Below, one piece after another: positions 5,955 to 12,561 of a stretch of DNA of 12,561 nucleotides. The translations under genes were made by a program, and so were the position numbers. The notes beneath the pieces are model-generated. The model did not search any database and was not told where the DNA came from. It saw only the letters and a list, made by a program, of their open reading frames with translations. The DNA lies in the NCBI GenBank assembly GCA_963978445.1, contig CAXBRT010000045.1, positions 1 through 12,561 on the forward strand, read 5' to 3'. The number at the start of each line of letters is the position of its first letter. Position 1 is the first letter of the stretch. The stretch is from TMED14 sp003444795. Its GTDB lineage: Bacteria; Bacteroidota; Bacteroidia; Flavobacteriales; Schleiferiaceae.

Positions 5955-6434
5955 TTATTCAACTAGGGGACCGCCACCACCCAATAGAATTGACTTTTTT
6001 CGATAGATCAAAGCGAGAGTGGACGACTCCACATCCTGGAAAAGATCCCAAATCAACATGCCATCAAAACCATATATGATGGGCTTAAACTGTTCCTTTT
6101 GAGTGCATTTAGACGCGCTCAAATCACCGAGCAAGTACTTCCCGTTCGAGAATCCAAGCAGGACGAATGGGTTTCGGCGCAATCCCAAACGGAAAAGGAA
6201 GTCGCCGCTTGGGCAACGGTTGACACAATGAATGGGTAGAACCTGAATTTCTAGTTCATTCTTTCCTGCTTCTTTGATAAAAGGCTGAATTGTTTTAGCT
6301 GCCCAATGCCACTGAGCATCCTCTTGCGAAAGCAAGGAAGCTTGCTTAGAGATGGCCTTCTGTTGACGTAAAAAGTCCCAGTTGAATTTTCCTCCAACCA
6401 CGCATCGATGGTACAAAAGTTTGGACATTATCAT
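5955..6434 (-). CDS. Hypothetical cytosolic protein, 159 residues
   Basis: I do not recognise this protein. It has no signal peptide and no clear membrane segment. The first third is basic and helical (FLRQQKAISKQASLLSQED), followed by alternating hydrophobic strands (LEIQVLPIHC, FLFRLGLRRN, FVLLGFSNGK). It has four cysteines, at 10, 70, 74 and 110, with His69-Cys70 and Cys74 forming HCVNRC, but this is too little to claim metal binding. It ends in a glycine-rich ILLGGGGPLVE. The start may be Met1 (6434) or Met3 (6428). The gene is A+T-richer by eye than the genes to its right, stands alone, and is divergent from the flavin-reductase-like gene; tRNA-Leu(UAG) lies downstream on the same strand. 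Confidence 0.7.
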   Translation of the reverse strand: MIMSKLLYHRCVVGGKFNWDFLRQQKAISKQASLLSQEDAQWHWAAKTIQPFIKEAGKNELEIQVLPIHCVNRCPSGDFLFRLGLRRNPFVLLGFSNGKYLLGDLSASKCTQKEQFKPIIYGFDGMLIWDLFQDVESSTLALIYRKKSILLGGGGPLVE

Positions 6435-6477
6435 ACCGGGAATTTAGCACAATCTATTTCGCTATCCCAGCCAAGCC

Positions 6478-6515
6478 GGGGCAAAAGTTTTTAACATGGC
6501 TTGCAACTTTTCCCC
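6478..6515. promoter_or_regulatory. Interrupted palindrome in the divergent region before the flavin-reductase-like gene
   Basis: GGGGCAAAAGTT (6478-6489) and AACTTTTCCCC (6505-6515) are inverted copies, 11 matching bases with one extra C in the left arm, separated by 15 bases. It lies about 64 bases before the start of the + strand gene and 44 bases before the - strand gene. It could be an operator or an RNA hairpin. It has no T tract in a useful place for a terminator. Confidence 0.45.
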
Positions 6516-6544
6516 CAATTTCAACGGTCAATCCGGGAGACTCC

Positions 6545-6552
6545 TACCTTTA
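6545..6552 (+). promoter_or_regulatory. Probable -7 element for the flavin-reductase-like gene
   Basis: TACCTTTA differs from TAnnTTTG only at the last base and lies 26 bases before the ATG at 6579. No TTG occurs at the expected -33 spacing. The distance to the start codon resembles that of the tig and OmpA-family promoters. Confidence 0.4.
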
Positions 6553-6578
6553 TACCTCCACGTAAGAAATACGTTGAT

Positions 6579-7499
6579 ATGATTCATTTAAAGCCCGAAG
6601 AACTCTCTATTCCCGACCTTCAGCGCACCCTTCAGTTCGCGGTTGGCCCACGTCCTATTGCCTTGGTTTCCACGGTGGACCGCGACGGACGCGTCAATTT
6701 GAGCCCCTTCAGTTTTTACAACGTTTTTAGCACCAATCCCCCTATCGTCGTTTTTTCGCCAGCGCGTCGTGGTCGCGATGGAAGCACGAAGGACACTTTG
6801 AACAATGTTTTCGCTGTGCCTGAGGTGGTGATCCATTCGGTCAGCCACGCCATGGTGGAACAAACCAGCCTGTCCAGTACGGAATATGACACGGGGATAA
6901 ATGAGTTCGTCAAAGCCGGCTTCACAGCAATTGAAAGCGATTTAGTCAACCCTCCTCGCGTCGCGGAAGCTCCTGTGGCCATGGAATGCGAGGTCATTGA
7001 AGTCAAAGAACTTGGGTCGGGACCCGGCGCTGGCAATCTCGTGATCTGTGAAGTGAAACTCATTCATATCAATCACTCCGTCTTGGACGAAGAGGGCCGG
7101 TTGGACCAGGATCAATTAGACCTGGTGGGCCGCCTGGGTGGGGATTGGTATGTCCGTGCCAATGGCGATGCATTGTTCGAAGTAGAGAAGCCTCTGGCCA
7201 CAAAAGGTATCGGCGTGGATGCGCTTCCTAAACCAATCCGAACCTCCACCATCTTGAGCGGCAATGATTTGGGCCGATTGGGCAACGTAGAAATGCTGCC
7301 TACCGAAGAAGAAGTGGCCGAATTCTCCACGCACCGCCGCATTCGCGAAATTTTTGACCAAACCGCGGACCGCATTGAGCGCCGCGAGCTCCTCCACCAC
7401 TACGCCAAAGAGGCCTTGGAGAACAACAAGGTGAAAAAAGCATGGAAAATTCTGCTCACCGACCGCTTAAATGCCCCAAAAACGAATTCAAACACATAA
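6579..7499 (+). CDS. Flavin-reductase-like FMN-binding protein
   Basis: This 306-residue protein has the flavin reductase-like FMN-binding fold (DIM6/NTAB type) at about residues 18-190: VGPRPIALVSTVDRDGRVN at 22-40 followed by LSPFSFYNVFSTNPPIVVFS, the family's typical FMN-phosphate and isoalloxazine-contacting stretch. Residues 210-306 form a mostly charged helical extension beyond the core domain. The substrate cannot be told; such proteins supply reduced flavin or reduce quinone-like or other substrates using NAD(P)H. The ATG at 6579 is preferred because it gives the family's usual start just before the fold; an upstream TTG at 6501 would translate through the palindrome and the promoter element. 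The DUF3127 gene follows after 24 bases, so the two are probably co-transcribed. Confidence 0.88.
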   Translation: MIHLKPEELSIPDLQRTLQFAVGPRPIALVSTVDRDGRVNLSPFSFYNVFSTNPPIVVFSPARRGRDGSTKDTLNNVFAVPEVVIHSVSHAMVEQTSLSSTEYDTGINEFVKAGFTAIESDLVNPPRVAEAPVAMECEVIEVKELGSGPGAGNLVICEVKLIHINHSVLDEEGRLDQDQLDLVGRLGGDWYVRANGDALFEVEKPLATKGIGVDALPKPIRTSTILSGNDLGRLGNVEMLPTEEEVAEFSTHRRIREIFDQTADRIERRELLHHYAKEALENNKVKKAWKILLTDRLNAPKTNSNT

Positions 7500-7523
7500 A
7501 TTCACCTCCTCAATACTTTATAT

Positions 7524-7919
7524 ATGGAAATTACTGGAACCGTTAAGAAAATCCTTGATCTGCAACAAGTTAGCCCTACGTTTCGCAAACGCGAACTCGT
7601 AGTTCAAACCGACGAGCAATACCCCCAACCCATCCTGATCGAATTCACGCAAGACCGTTCCGACTTGTTGAACCGCGTTCAGGAAGGTCAGAAAGTAACG
7701 GTATCCATCAATATCCGTGGACGCGAATGGACCGGCCGTGAAGGTGAGACGCGTTATTATGTGTCTATTCAAGGCTGGCGCATCCAAAATGCCGATGCTC
7801 CCGATGTACCTCCGGCTCCTCAAGGTCAGACCTACGGCGGCGGCGCTCCCGTTGCGCAGGCACCCGCCGTTCCTAACACGAATGCCTTTGACGGAGATGA
7901 CGACGATCTACCCTTCTAA
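7524..7919 (+). CDS. DUF3127-type OB-like protein with an SSB-like acidic tip
   Basis: The 131-residue protein opens with MEITGTVKKILDLQQVS and a roughly 90-residue beta-rich domain (IEFTQDR, GQKVTVSINIRGREW, TRYYVSIQGWRI) that I recognise as the DUF3127 family of Bacteroidota, which resembles a small OB fold. A Pro/Gly/Gln/Ala-rich flexible linker covers 91-120. The tail DGDDDDLPF at 123-131 closely resembles the C-terminal tip of E. coli SSB (DDDIPF), the part through which SSB recruits replication and repair proteins. Nucleic-acid binding is inferred from this architecture, not shown. It lies 24 bases after the flavin-reductase-like gene and is followed by a terminator. Confidence 0.88.
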   Translation: MEITGTVKKILDLQQVSPTFRKRELVVQTDEQYPQPILIEFTQDRSDLLNRVQEGQKVTVSINIRGREWTGREGETRYYVSIQGWRIQNADAPDVPPAPQGQTYGGGAPVAQAPAVPNTNAFDGDDDDLPF

Positions 7920-7941
7920 GGTTTTACGCATTACGTTACTG

Positions 7942-7971
7942 GACCCCGACATGGTTAGGGGTCTTTTTTTT
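7942..7971 (+). terminator. Intrinsic terminator after the DUF3127 gene
   Basis: GACCCC (7942-7947) pairs with GGGGTC (7958-7963) across a 10-base loop and is followed by eight T. It is correctly placed 22 bases after the DUF3127 stop codon. On the opposite strand no T tract follows the stem, so it does not obviously terminate the permease transcript. Confidence 0.85.
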
Positions 7972-7990
7972 GCCCAAGAATTTCAAGGGA

Positions 7991-8959
7991 CTACCCGGAA
8001 GCCCGAACATCCAAAACATCGCGCAAGGCCGTGCCAAGCGCCATAAAGGCCAATACTAGACTGGCCAAAGCAAAACCGGGAACCAGTGCCAAATGCGCCT
8101 GCCCAGTGAGCAAGTACGCATAGTGATCCCGAATCATGCCCCCCCACGAAGGCATGGGAGGCTGTGCGCCAATTCCCAAAAAGCTCAAGCCCGACTCCAA
8201 CAAGATGGCCGAGGCAAACTGGCTAGCTGCTAAGACCGTCAGAGCGGGAACTACTTGCGGCAAAATATGTCGGACAATGATGCGCCATGAAGGATAGCCC
8301 AGCACTTGGGCGGCCTGTACAAATTCGGCCTGTTTAATCGACAAGACCTGACCGCGTACCAATCGGGCTACTTCTACCCAAGCTGTAAGCCCCACCGCGA
8401 TAAACACTTGCCAAAAGCCTTTGCCCAAAACAAAGCTCAAGGCGATCACCATCAAAAATGTCGGAATGCTCCAGAAAATTTGGATGACCGTTTGGAGCAG
8501 GCGATCTAGCCAGCCCCCAAAGTAGCCCGCTGCAGCCCCCAAGGGAATCCCCAGCAACAAGGCGATACACACGGAGATCAGGCCTACGCTGAGGGAAATT
8601 CTCGAGCCCAAGATTAGGCGACTCCACACGTCCCGTCCATAGCGATCCGTTCCCAGCCAGAAACGCATGGTCTCCGTTTCCGATCCCACCCATGCCGGAA
8701 AGGTTGCATCGCCCGTCAACCACCAGGTCCAAGCCCGTTCTCCCTGCCGGGGCTCCTCTATTAAAGGAAATTCCGCCCCTATTTCTGCGGCGGAAAAGGC
8801 AAGCTGCATTCGGTTCGCATGAGGACTTTGATCGCGCGCGAGCACATAGGCAAAAAGCCCCAGGAAAAGCCACAAACCAAGGATAACCAGCCCCCAACGG
8901 CCCAAACCGTGCTGCCAGATTCGGCGCAAAACAGTGCTGGAGGGACGCGCTTCGTGCAT
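7991..8959 (-). CDS. ABC transporter permease, OppC/DppC type
   Basis: This 322-residue inner-membrane protein has the OppC/DppC layout: TM1 at about 20-41; a periplasmic section (42-115) ending in FWLGTDRYGRDVWSRLILGSR, a hallmark of this subfamily; then TM segments at about 124-149, 156-180, 182-203, 236-262 and 291-317. The EAA coupling loop that contacts the ATPase is EFVQAAQVLG at 212-221 with LP at 233-234. These permeases import peptides, nickel or similar solutes as a heterodimer with an OppB/DppB partner, two ATPases and a binding protein. None of the partners is next to it here; the gene follows the Prc-type protease after only 9 bases. Substrate unknown. The periplasmic segment, about 70 residues, includes a Trp-rich patch (WTWWLTG). 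Confidence 0.93.
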   Translation of the reverse strand: MHEARPSSTVLRRIWQHGLGRWGLVILGLWLFLGLFAYVLARDQSPHANRMQLAFSAAEIGAEFPLIEEPRQGERAWTWWLTGDATFPAWVGSETETMRFWLGTDRYGRDVWSRLILGSRISLSVGLISVCIALLLGIPLGAAAGYFGGWLDRLLQTVIQIFWSIPTFLMVIALSFVLGKGFWQVFIAVGLTAWVEVARLVRGQVLSIKQAEFVQAAQVLGYPSWRIIVRHILPQVVPALTVLAASQFASAILLESGLSFLGIGAQPPMPSWGGMIRDHYAYLLTGQAHLALVPGFALASLVLAFMALGTALRDVLDVRASG

Positions 8960-8968
8960 GAAATCGGT

Positions 8969-11047
8969 TTAGTGGGGCATTTCGCCTACGATACGGAATG
9001 CTTCACCCAAGTATATATCCTTGGAGAGGCCTTTAAACCAACGGGTGTATTCCGTCACCTTGCCACTGTCCAGGCTGCTCTCAAACGCCGCAGACGTGTA
9101 CGTCACCGCCAAACTGTCCTTGGAAACTAGCAGGTCATCGTAGGCCTTCGCCTCTTCGTCGGACTTCGTTTCGCGGGCAAAGTAGGCGCTATAGTTCAGG
9201 GGAACTAAGGTTTGGTCCTGTTGCGATTTAAGCCATTTTGCATAGTCCGAAATGTGCGCAAACTCAGGGTTTTCTGCAATGCGCTGTTGGGCAACCTTCA
9301 GGTAGGGCTTGGCCGTTTTAGGCTCGAACTTAACCGCCGCATCCACATAGTCCACCGCCAAGGGGTAGTCCAATTCTCGCTCGCCATAGGGGATTTCCTG
9401 GTAGGGATGGGGAAGTACGATATCGCTCTCAACCCCTTGCAATTGGGTAGTCCCTCCGGTTACACGGTAGTACTTCTGTATAGTAAGCTTCAATGCACCC
9501 AAAGGCTTGTCTCCATGGAAGGGGCCTGCAGCCCGGTCCAAATCCAACATGTTTTGCACGGTGCCTTTCCCAAACGTTTGGCGAGTACCTACAATAATCG
9601 CCTTGTCATAGTCTTGCAGGGCGGCGGCGACAATCTCCGACGCAGACGCCGTGCCCTCGTTCACCATGACCAGCAACGGCCCATCCCACACAGCGCCGGC
9701 CGCCCGATCGTCGTAGGATCGAACGCGCTGTCCGCTGGTCTTCACTTGGACCACGGGGCCCTTGTCAAAGAAGAGACCCGCAATGTCCACTGCAGCAGGA
9801 AGCGAACCCCCACCGTTACCGCGTAGGTCAAAAATGAGGCGCTCCATGCCTTGGGCTTTCAAGGCTTCAATTTCCTTGCGCACATCGTCCGCACAGTTGT
9901 GATTGTTGTCATCGTAGAAATCCACGTAGAATTTGGGAAGACGGATGTAGCCCGTTTTGCCATCTGCCCCTAGACGTGCAGAGCGCGCAAATGTGGCTTC
10001 AATTTCCACAATGTCCCGGATGATGGGGATGACCTTTTCGGTGCCGTCTTTTTTACGAACTGTCAGGCGGACCTCAGTGCCCTTCTTGCCGCGCACCTTC
10101 GTCACGACCTTGTTGGTACTCATGCCCACGATGTCCTCGGGCTCAGCAGCCCCTTGGCCCACCTTGAGGATTTTATCGCCTACTTCCAGTTCGCCCTGAC
10201 GCCAGCAAGCGGAACCCGTCACAATAGACGCCACGGTGGTAAACTCTCCATCTTGCTGAAGAGATGCGCCAATGCCTTCCAGCTGACCCGTCATTTCGAT
10301 TTCAAAATTCTCTTGCTGACGCGGCGGGAAATACTGGGTATGCGGATCAAAAACCCCCGTGTAGGCATTCATGTACAGCCCAAACCAATCCGAGCGCTCC
10401 ATGTCCGTCATGCTGCTAAACCACTCGTCGTGAATTTCCAATTCCTTTTCACGCGCCTTCTTTTCTTCCTCTGCGAATCCAGGATCGCCGAGGGTAAACT
10501 TGGCCTGGCCCGCAGAGTCCGCCGCCTGGGAACGATCGTAAAGGCGCATGAGCACGCGGAAAGTCAAGTAATCCGTCCAGTAGGCACGCATGCCTGCGTC
10601 GTCTTTGGCATAGCCGCGTTTTTCGGCATCCGTTTCAAAAGACCGGCCCGTCTGGTAGCTGAGCGGTTCCGCTAATATCTCCCGGTACAGGGCTTGGGAT
10701 TGCTTGAAGCGCTTAGCCCAGATATCCTGGGTCAAATTGAAAAAGCTCAAATCCGCATTTTTCAGCAAGTCGTCCATTCGCGTATCATAGACGCGCATTT
10801 GGTCGATATCCGCTTGCTGGAGAAAGCGCTTTTCGGCGTCCATGGACTCCAAAAAGAACTCCAAAACTTCGTGCGAATACGCATCGTCCATTTCGCGCGC
10901 CTGGTAGTGAACCCCTGTCAAAGCATCGTGCACCAAAAGCATGACCACTTTTTCTTGGTCATCAGATGGGGCTTTCCAAACAAAGCTGAGGGCTGCTGCC
11001 GCCACCAAAAGCAAAGCGGGCAGGGTGTATTTCAAATTCTTCTTCAT
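8969..11047 (-). CDS. prc: Carboxy-terminal processing protease, Prc/Tsp type (S41)
   Basis: The 692-residue protein is about the size of E. coli Prc (682), a periplasmic serine protease that trims or degrades proteins from their C termini. It has an N-terminal signal or anchor (KKNLKYTLPALLLVAAAALSF), a long helical N-terminal domain, a PDZ domain at about 252-345 (GQLEGIGASL to KVIPIIRD), and the S41 core with FDLRGNGGGSL and EGTASASEI. By alignment with E. coli, the catalytic Ser is 468, Asp 479 (LQDY) and Lys 494 (TFGKGT). A Prc-type C-terminal helical domain follows. The start at MKKNL (11047) is preferred; an in-frame ATG at 11089 would put 14 residues before the signal. A near-consensus TACTTTCG lies at 11086-11079. 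First gene of a pair with the permease. Confidence 0.95.
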   Translation of the reverse strand: MKKNLKYTLPALLLVAAAALSFVWKAPSDDQEKVVMLLVHDALTGVHYQAREMDDAYSHEVLEFFLESMDAEKRFLQQADIDQMRVYDTRMDDLLKNADLSFFNLTQDIWAKRFKQSQALYREILAEPLSYQTGRSFETDAEKRGYAKDDAGMRAYWTDYLTFRVLMRLYDRSQAADSAGQAKFTLGDPGFAEEEKKAREKELEIHDEWFSSMTDMERSDWFGLYMNAYTGVFDPHTQYFPPRQQENFEIEMTGQLEGIGASLQQDGEFTTVASIVTGSACWRQGELEVGDKILKVGQGAAEPEDIVGMSTNKVVTKVRGKKGTEVRLTVRKKDGTEKVIPIIRDIVEIEATFARSARLGADGKTGYIRLPKFYVDFYDDNNHNCADDVRKEIEALKAQGMERLIFDLRGNGGGSLPAAVDIAGLFFDKGPVVQVKTSGQRVRSYDDRAAGAVWDGPLLVMVNEGTASASEIVAAALQDYDKAIIVGTRQTFGKGTVQNMLDLDRAAGPFHGDKPLGALKLTIQKYYRVTGGTTQLQGVESDIVLPHPYQEIPYGERELDYPLAVDYVDAAVKFEPKTAKPYLKVAQQRIAENPEFAHISDYAKWLKSQQDQTLVPLNYSAYFARETKSDEEAKAYDDLLVSKDSLAVTYTSAAFESSLDSGKVTEYTRWFKGLSKDIYLGEAFRIVGEMPH

Positions 11048-11179
11048 GAACAGGATGCGTATCAATGCGAGCATGCGCCGAAAGTACATAAATCATGCCC
11101 CTTTCGTGGGGCTTGGCAGGGTATTTGTCCCAAAGGGCCTGAACCTACTTTCCCCCGTCGGGTTATAGGGTTACAAGTT

Positions 11180-12561
11180 ATGCGCCAAATCACATTATTC
11201 CTTGCCCTTTTTGGGTTTTATGCGGGCCTTTTTGCCCAAAACGTCACCGTGAGCGGAACCGTTACCGAAGCTAGCACGGGGGAGTCGCTCCCTTCGGTGG
11301 TGGTCTTCCTGTTGGCCGATGGCAAAACCTATACCGCTAGCACCAACCCCTATGGCTTCTATAGCATCTCCGCCTCTTCCGGTAAGCCCGCTGAGCTCCG
11401 GGTTCAACTTATCGGCTATTCGGACTTTAGCCAAAAGCTCGGTACTCTCAGCAGCGCCAAGAAAGTAGACATAGCCCTGAAGGAGTCTGCTACGCAACTG
11501 CAGGAAGTGGATGTGGTTTCGGAGCGCTTAAATGCCAATATCACCACGACACAAATGAGCGTCAGCGCCCTGAGTGCCAAGGAAATAAAAAAAGTGCCCC
11601 AGCTGCTGGGTGAGACGGACATCATTCGGACGCTCACCTTGTTGCCTGGAGTTTCTACTGTGGGAGAAGGCGCCAGCGGCTTTAACGTCCGAGGTGGTAA
11701 CGCGGATCAAAACCTCATCCTCCTGGACGAAGCGCCCGTTTACAACTCTTCTCACCTCTTTGGTTTCTTTAGCATCTTCAATGCGGACGCCGTGAAGGAT
11801 GTCAAGCTTTACAAGGGGGGCATGCCTTCTAACTACGGCGGTCGTCTGTCGTCGGTGCTGGATGTCCGGCAAAAAGAGGGCAACAGCCAAAAATTCAGTG
11901 GGACGGGGGGCATAGGCTTGCTTTCCAGTCGCCTGCTACTGGAGGGGCCCATTTTGAAGGACAAAGTCAACTTCATGGTGGCGGGTCGCCGGAGCTATTT
12001 TGACCTCTTCTTTCCCTATTTCAACTCGCCCGAGCTCGACAATACCACCATTTACTTCTACGATTTAAACGTCAAGGTCAATGCCAAATTGAGCGAAAAA
12101 GACCGGGTCTTTGTGAGCTCCTACTTTGGCCGCGATCAGTTTGGCGCATCTGAACTCTTCGACTTTGGCTGGGGAAACTGGACCAGCACCTTCCGATGGA
12201 ACCGATTGATTAGCCCCAAGTGGTTCTTCAATGCCACCGCGGTGTATTCAGACTATACCTATCAATTGGGGACCCCTAAAGACGCCGACCCGGCTTTCAT
12301 CTGGGACTCGCGCATTGAAAACTTTGTGACCAACTTGGGTTGGACGTGGTACCCCAATGCGGCTCACACCGTAGACTTCGGGGTGCAGAATACCGCCTAC
12401 ACCTTCCACCCTGGGGCTATCTCTGGGGTTTTCAGCCTGGAGCTCCAAAAGGAGTATGCCACCGAGCCCGCCTTGTACATCAGTGACGATTGGCGCATTA
12501 CCGACCTTTTAACGGCCACATACGGTTTGCGCTATAGTGCCTTCTTCAACGTGGGTGGGCG
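11180..12561 (+). CDS. TonB-dependent outer-membrane receptor with carboxypeptidase-regulatory-like N-terminal domain (partial)
   Basis: The frame is open from the ATG at 11180 to the window end, giving 460 residues of a receptor whose full length would normally be 750 or more. Residues 1-20 are a signal peptide ending LFAQ. Residues 22-105 form a CarboxypepD_reg-like beta domain (VSGTVTEASTGESLP, NPYGFYSIS, LIGYSDF). The plug covers about 125-235, with LTLLPGV, GFNVRGGNADQNLILLDEAPVYN and YKGGMPSNYGGRLSSVLDV. After that come alternating aromatic strands of the barrel. It imports an unknown ligand across the outer membrane using TonB energy. The plug lacks an obvious SusC signature, so pairing with a SusD-like lipoprotein is not implied. 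It is divergent from prc across 132 bases; a weak TTG-18 bases-TACTTTCC promoter-like pair lies at 11125-11153. Confidence 0.93.
   Translation, partial: MRQITLFLALFGFYAGLFAQNVTVSGTVTEASTGESLPSVVVFLLADGKTYTASTNPYGFYSISASSGKPAELRVQLIGYSDFSQKLGTLSSAKKVDIALKESATQLQEVDVVSERLNANITTTQMSVSALSAKEIKKVPQLLGETDIIRTLTLLPGVSTVGEGASGFNVRGGNADQNLILLDEAPVYNSSHLFGFFSIFNADAVKDVKLYKGGMPSNYGGRLSSVLDVRQKEGNSQKFSGTGGIGLLSSRLLLEGPILKDKVNFMVAGRRSYFDLFFPYFNSPELDNTTIYFYDLNVKVNAKLSEKDRVFVSSYFGRDQFGASELFDFGWGNWTSTFRWNRLISPKWFFNATAVYSDYTYQLGTPKDADPAFIWDSRIENFVTNLGWTWYPNAAHTVDFGVQNTAYTFHPGAISGVFSLELQKEYATEPALYISDDWRITDLLTATYGLRYSAFFNVGG

Noticed and set aside
6501..6578. Upstream TTG start for the flavin-reductase-like protein
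   Set aside because: The extra 26 residues do not resemble the family, and the DNA contains a palindrome arm and a promoter-like element.
8334..8897. A 187-codon minus-strand frame inside the permease gene
   Set aside because: It is an out-of-frame shadow of the permease: low-complexity, Gly/Arg/Cys-rich, and without family resemblance.
9212..9826. A 204-codon plus-strand frame opposite the protease gene
   Set aside because: It is antisense to the conserved S41 catalytic core, and its sequence shows no protein-like domain pattern.
11048..11089. Upstream ATG adding 14 residues to the Prc-type protease
   Set aside because: It would place MYFRRMLALIRILF before an already complete signal sequence, and it overlaps the likely -7 element at 11079-11086.
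11097..11112. GCCCC-TTTCGT-GGGGC hairpin between prc and the TonB receptor
   Set aside because: A five-bp stem with mismatched flanks and no T tract; it could easily occur by chance.

Overview
The window looks like chromosomal DNA of a member of the Bacteroidota, probably a flavobacteria-like lineage of moderate GC content. Three observations support this. There are repeated Bacteroidota-type -7 promoter elements (TAnnTTTG, most often TACCTTTG) and few Shine-Dalgarno sequences. The proteins include a DUF3127-type protein, an OmpA-like protein with a VKEV-rich linker, and a TonB-dependent receptor with an N-terminal carboxypeptidase-regulatory-like domain. Finally, the tig-clpP-clpX cluster encodes ClpX with lineage-style sequence details. 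No plasmid, phage, insertion sequence or CRISPR feature is visible.

Layout: 1-516 carries the probable last codons of an upstream gene (perhaps thyA) and folA (dihydrofolate reductase) on the + strand. 590-3825 is a minus-strand protein quality-control operon, tig-clpP-clpX, transcribed right to left with gaps of 12 and 8 bases. 3912-4158 is a compact minus-strand tRNA unit: promoter, tRNA-Thr(CGU), tRNA-Leu(CAG), terminator. 4159-5628 holds a small secreted protein of unknown function (minus), divergent from an OmpA-family peptidoglycan-binding envelope protein (plus), which ends in a bidirectional terminator. 5646-5880 holds tRNA-Leu(UAG) followed by an unannotated-looking 45-residue membrane protein on the same strand. 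5955-6434 is a cytosolic orphan gene (minus). 6579-7971 is a plus-strand pair, a flavin-reductase-like FMN-binding protein and a DUF3127 protein with an SSB-like acidic tip, followed by a terminator. 7991-11047 is a minus-strand pair, a Prc/Tsp-type S41 protease followed by a lone OppC/DppC-type ABC permease. From 11180 the + strand encodes a TonB-dependent outer-membrane receptor that runs off the end of the window.

Functionally the window is mostly housekeeping: folate metabolism, co-translational folding coupled to ClpXP proteolysis, tRNA supply, and envelope maintenance (OmpA, Prc, TonB receptor). I see no clear undescribed multi-gene defence or metabolic system. The points most worth a second look are the 45-residue membrane protein behind tRNA-Leu(UAG), the DUF3127 protein with a DDDDLPF tail, the protease-permease pairing, an 11-bp interrupted palindrome in the divergent region before the flavin-reductase-like gene, and the two unrecognised genes.
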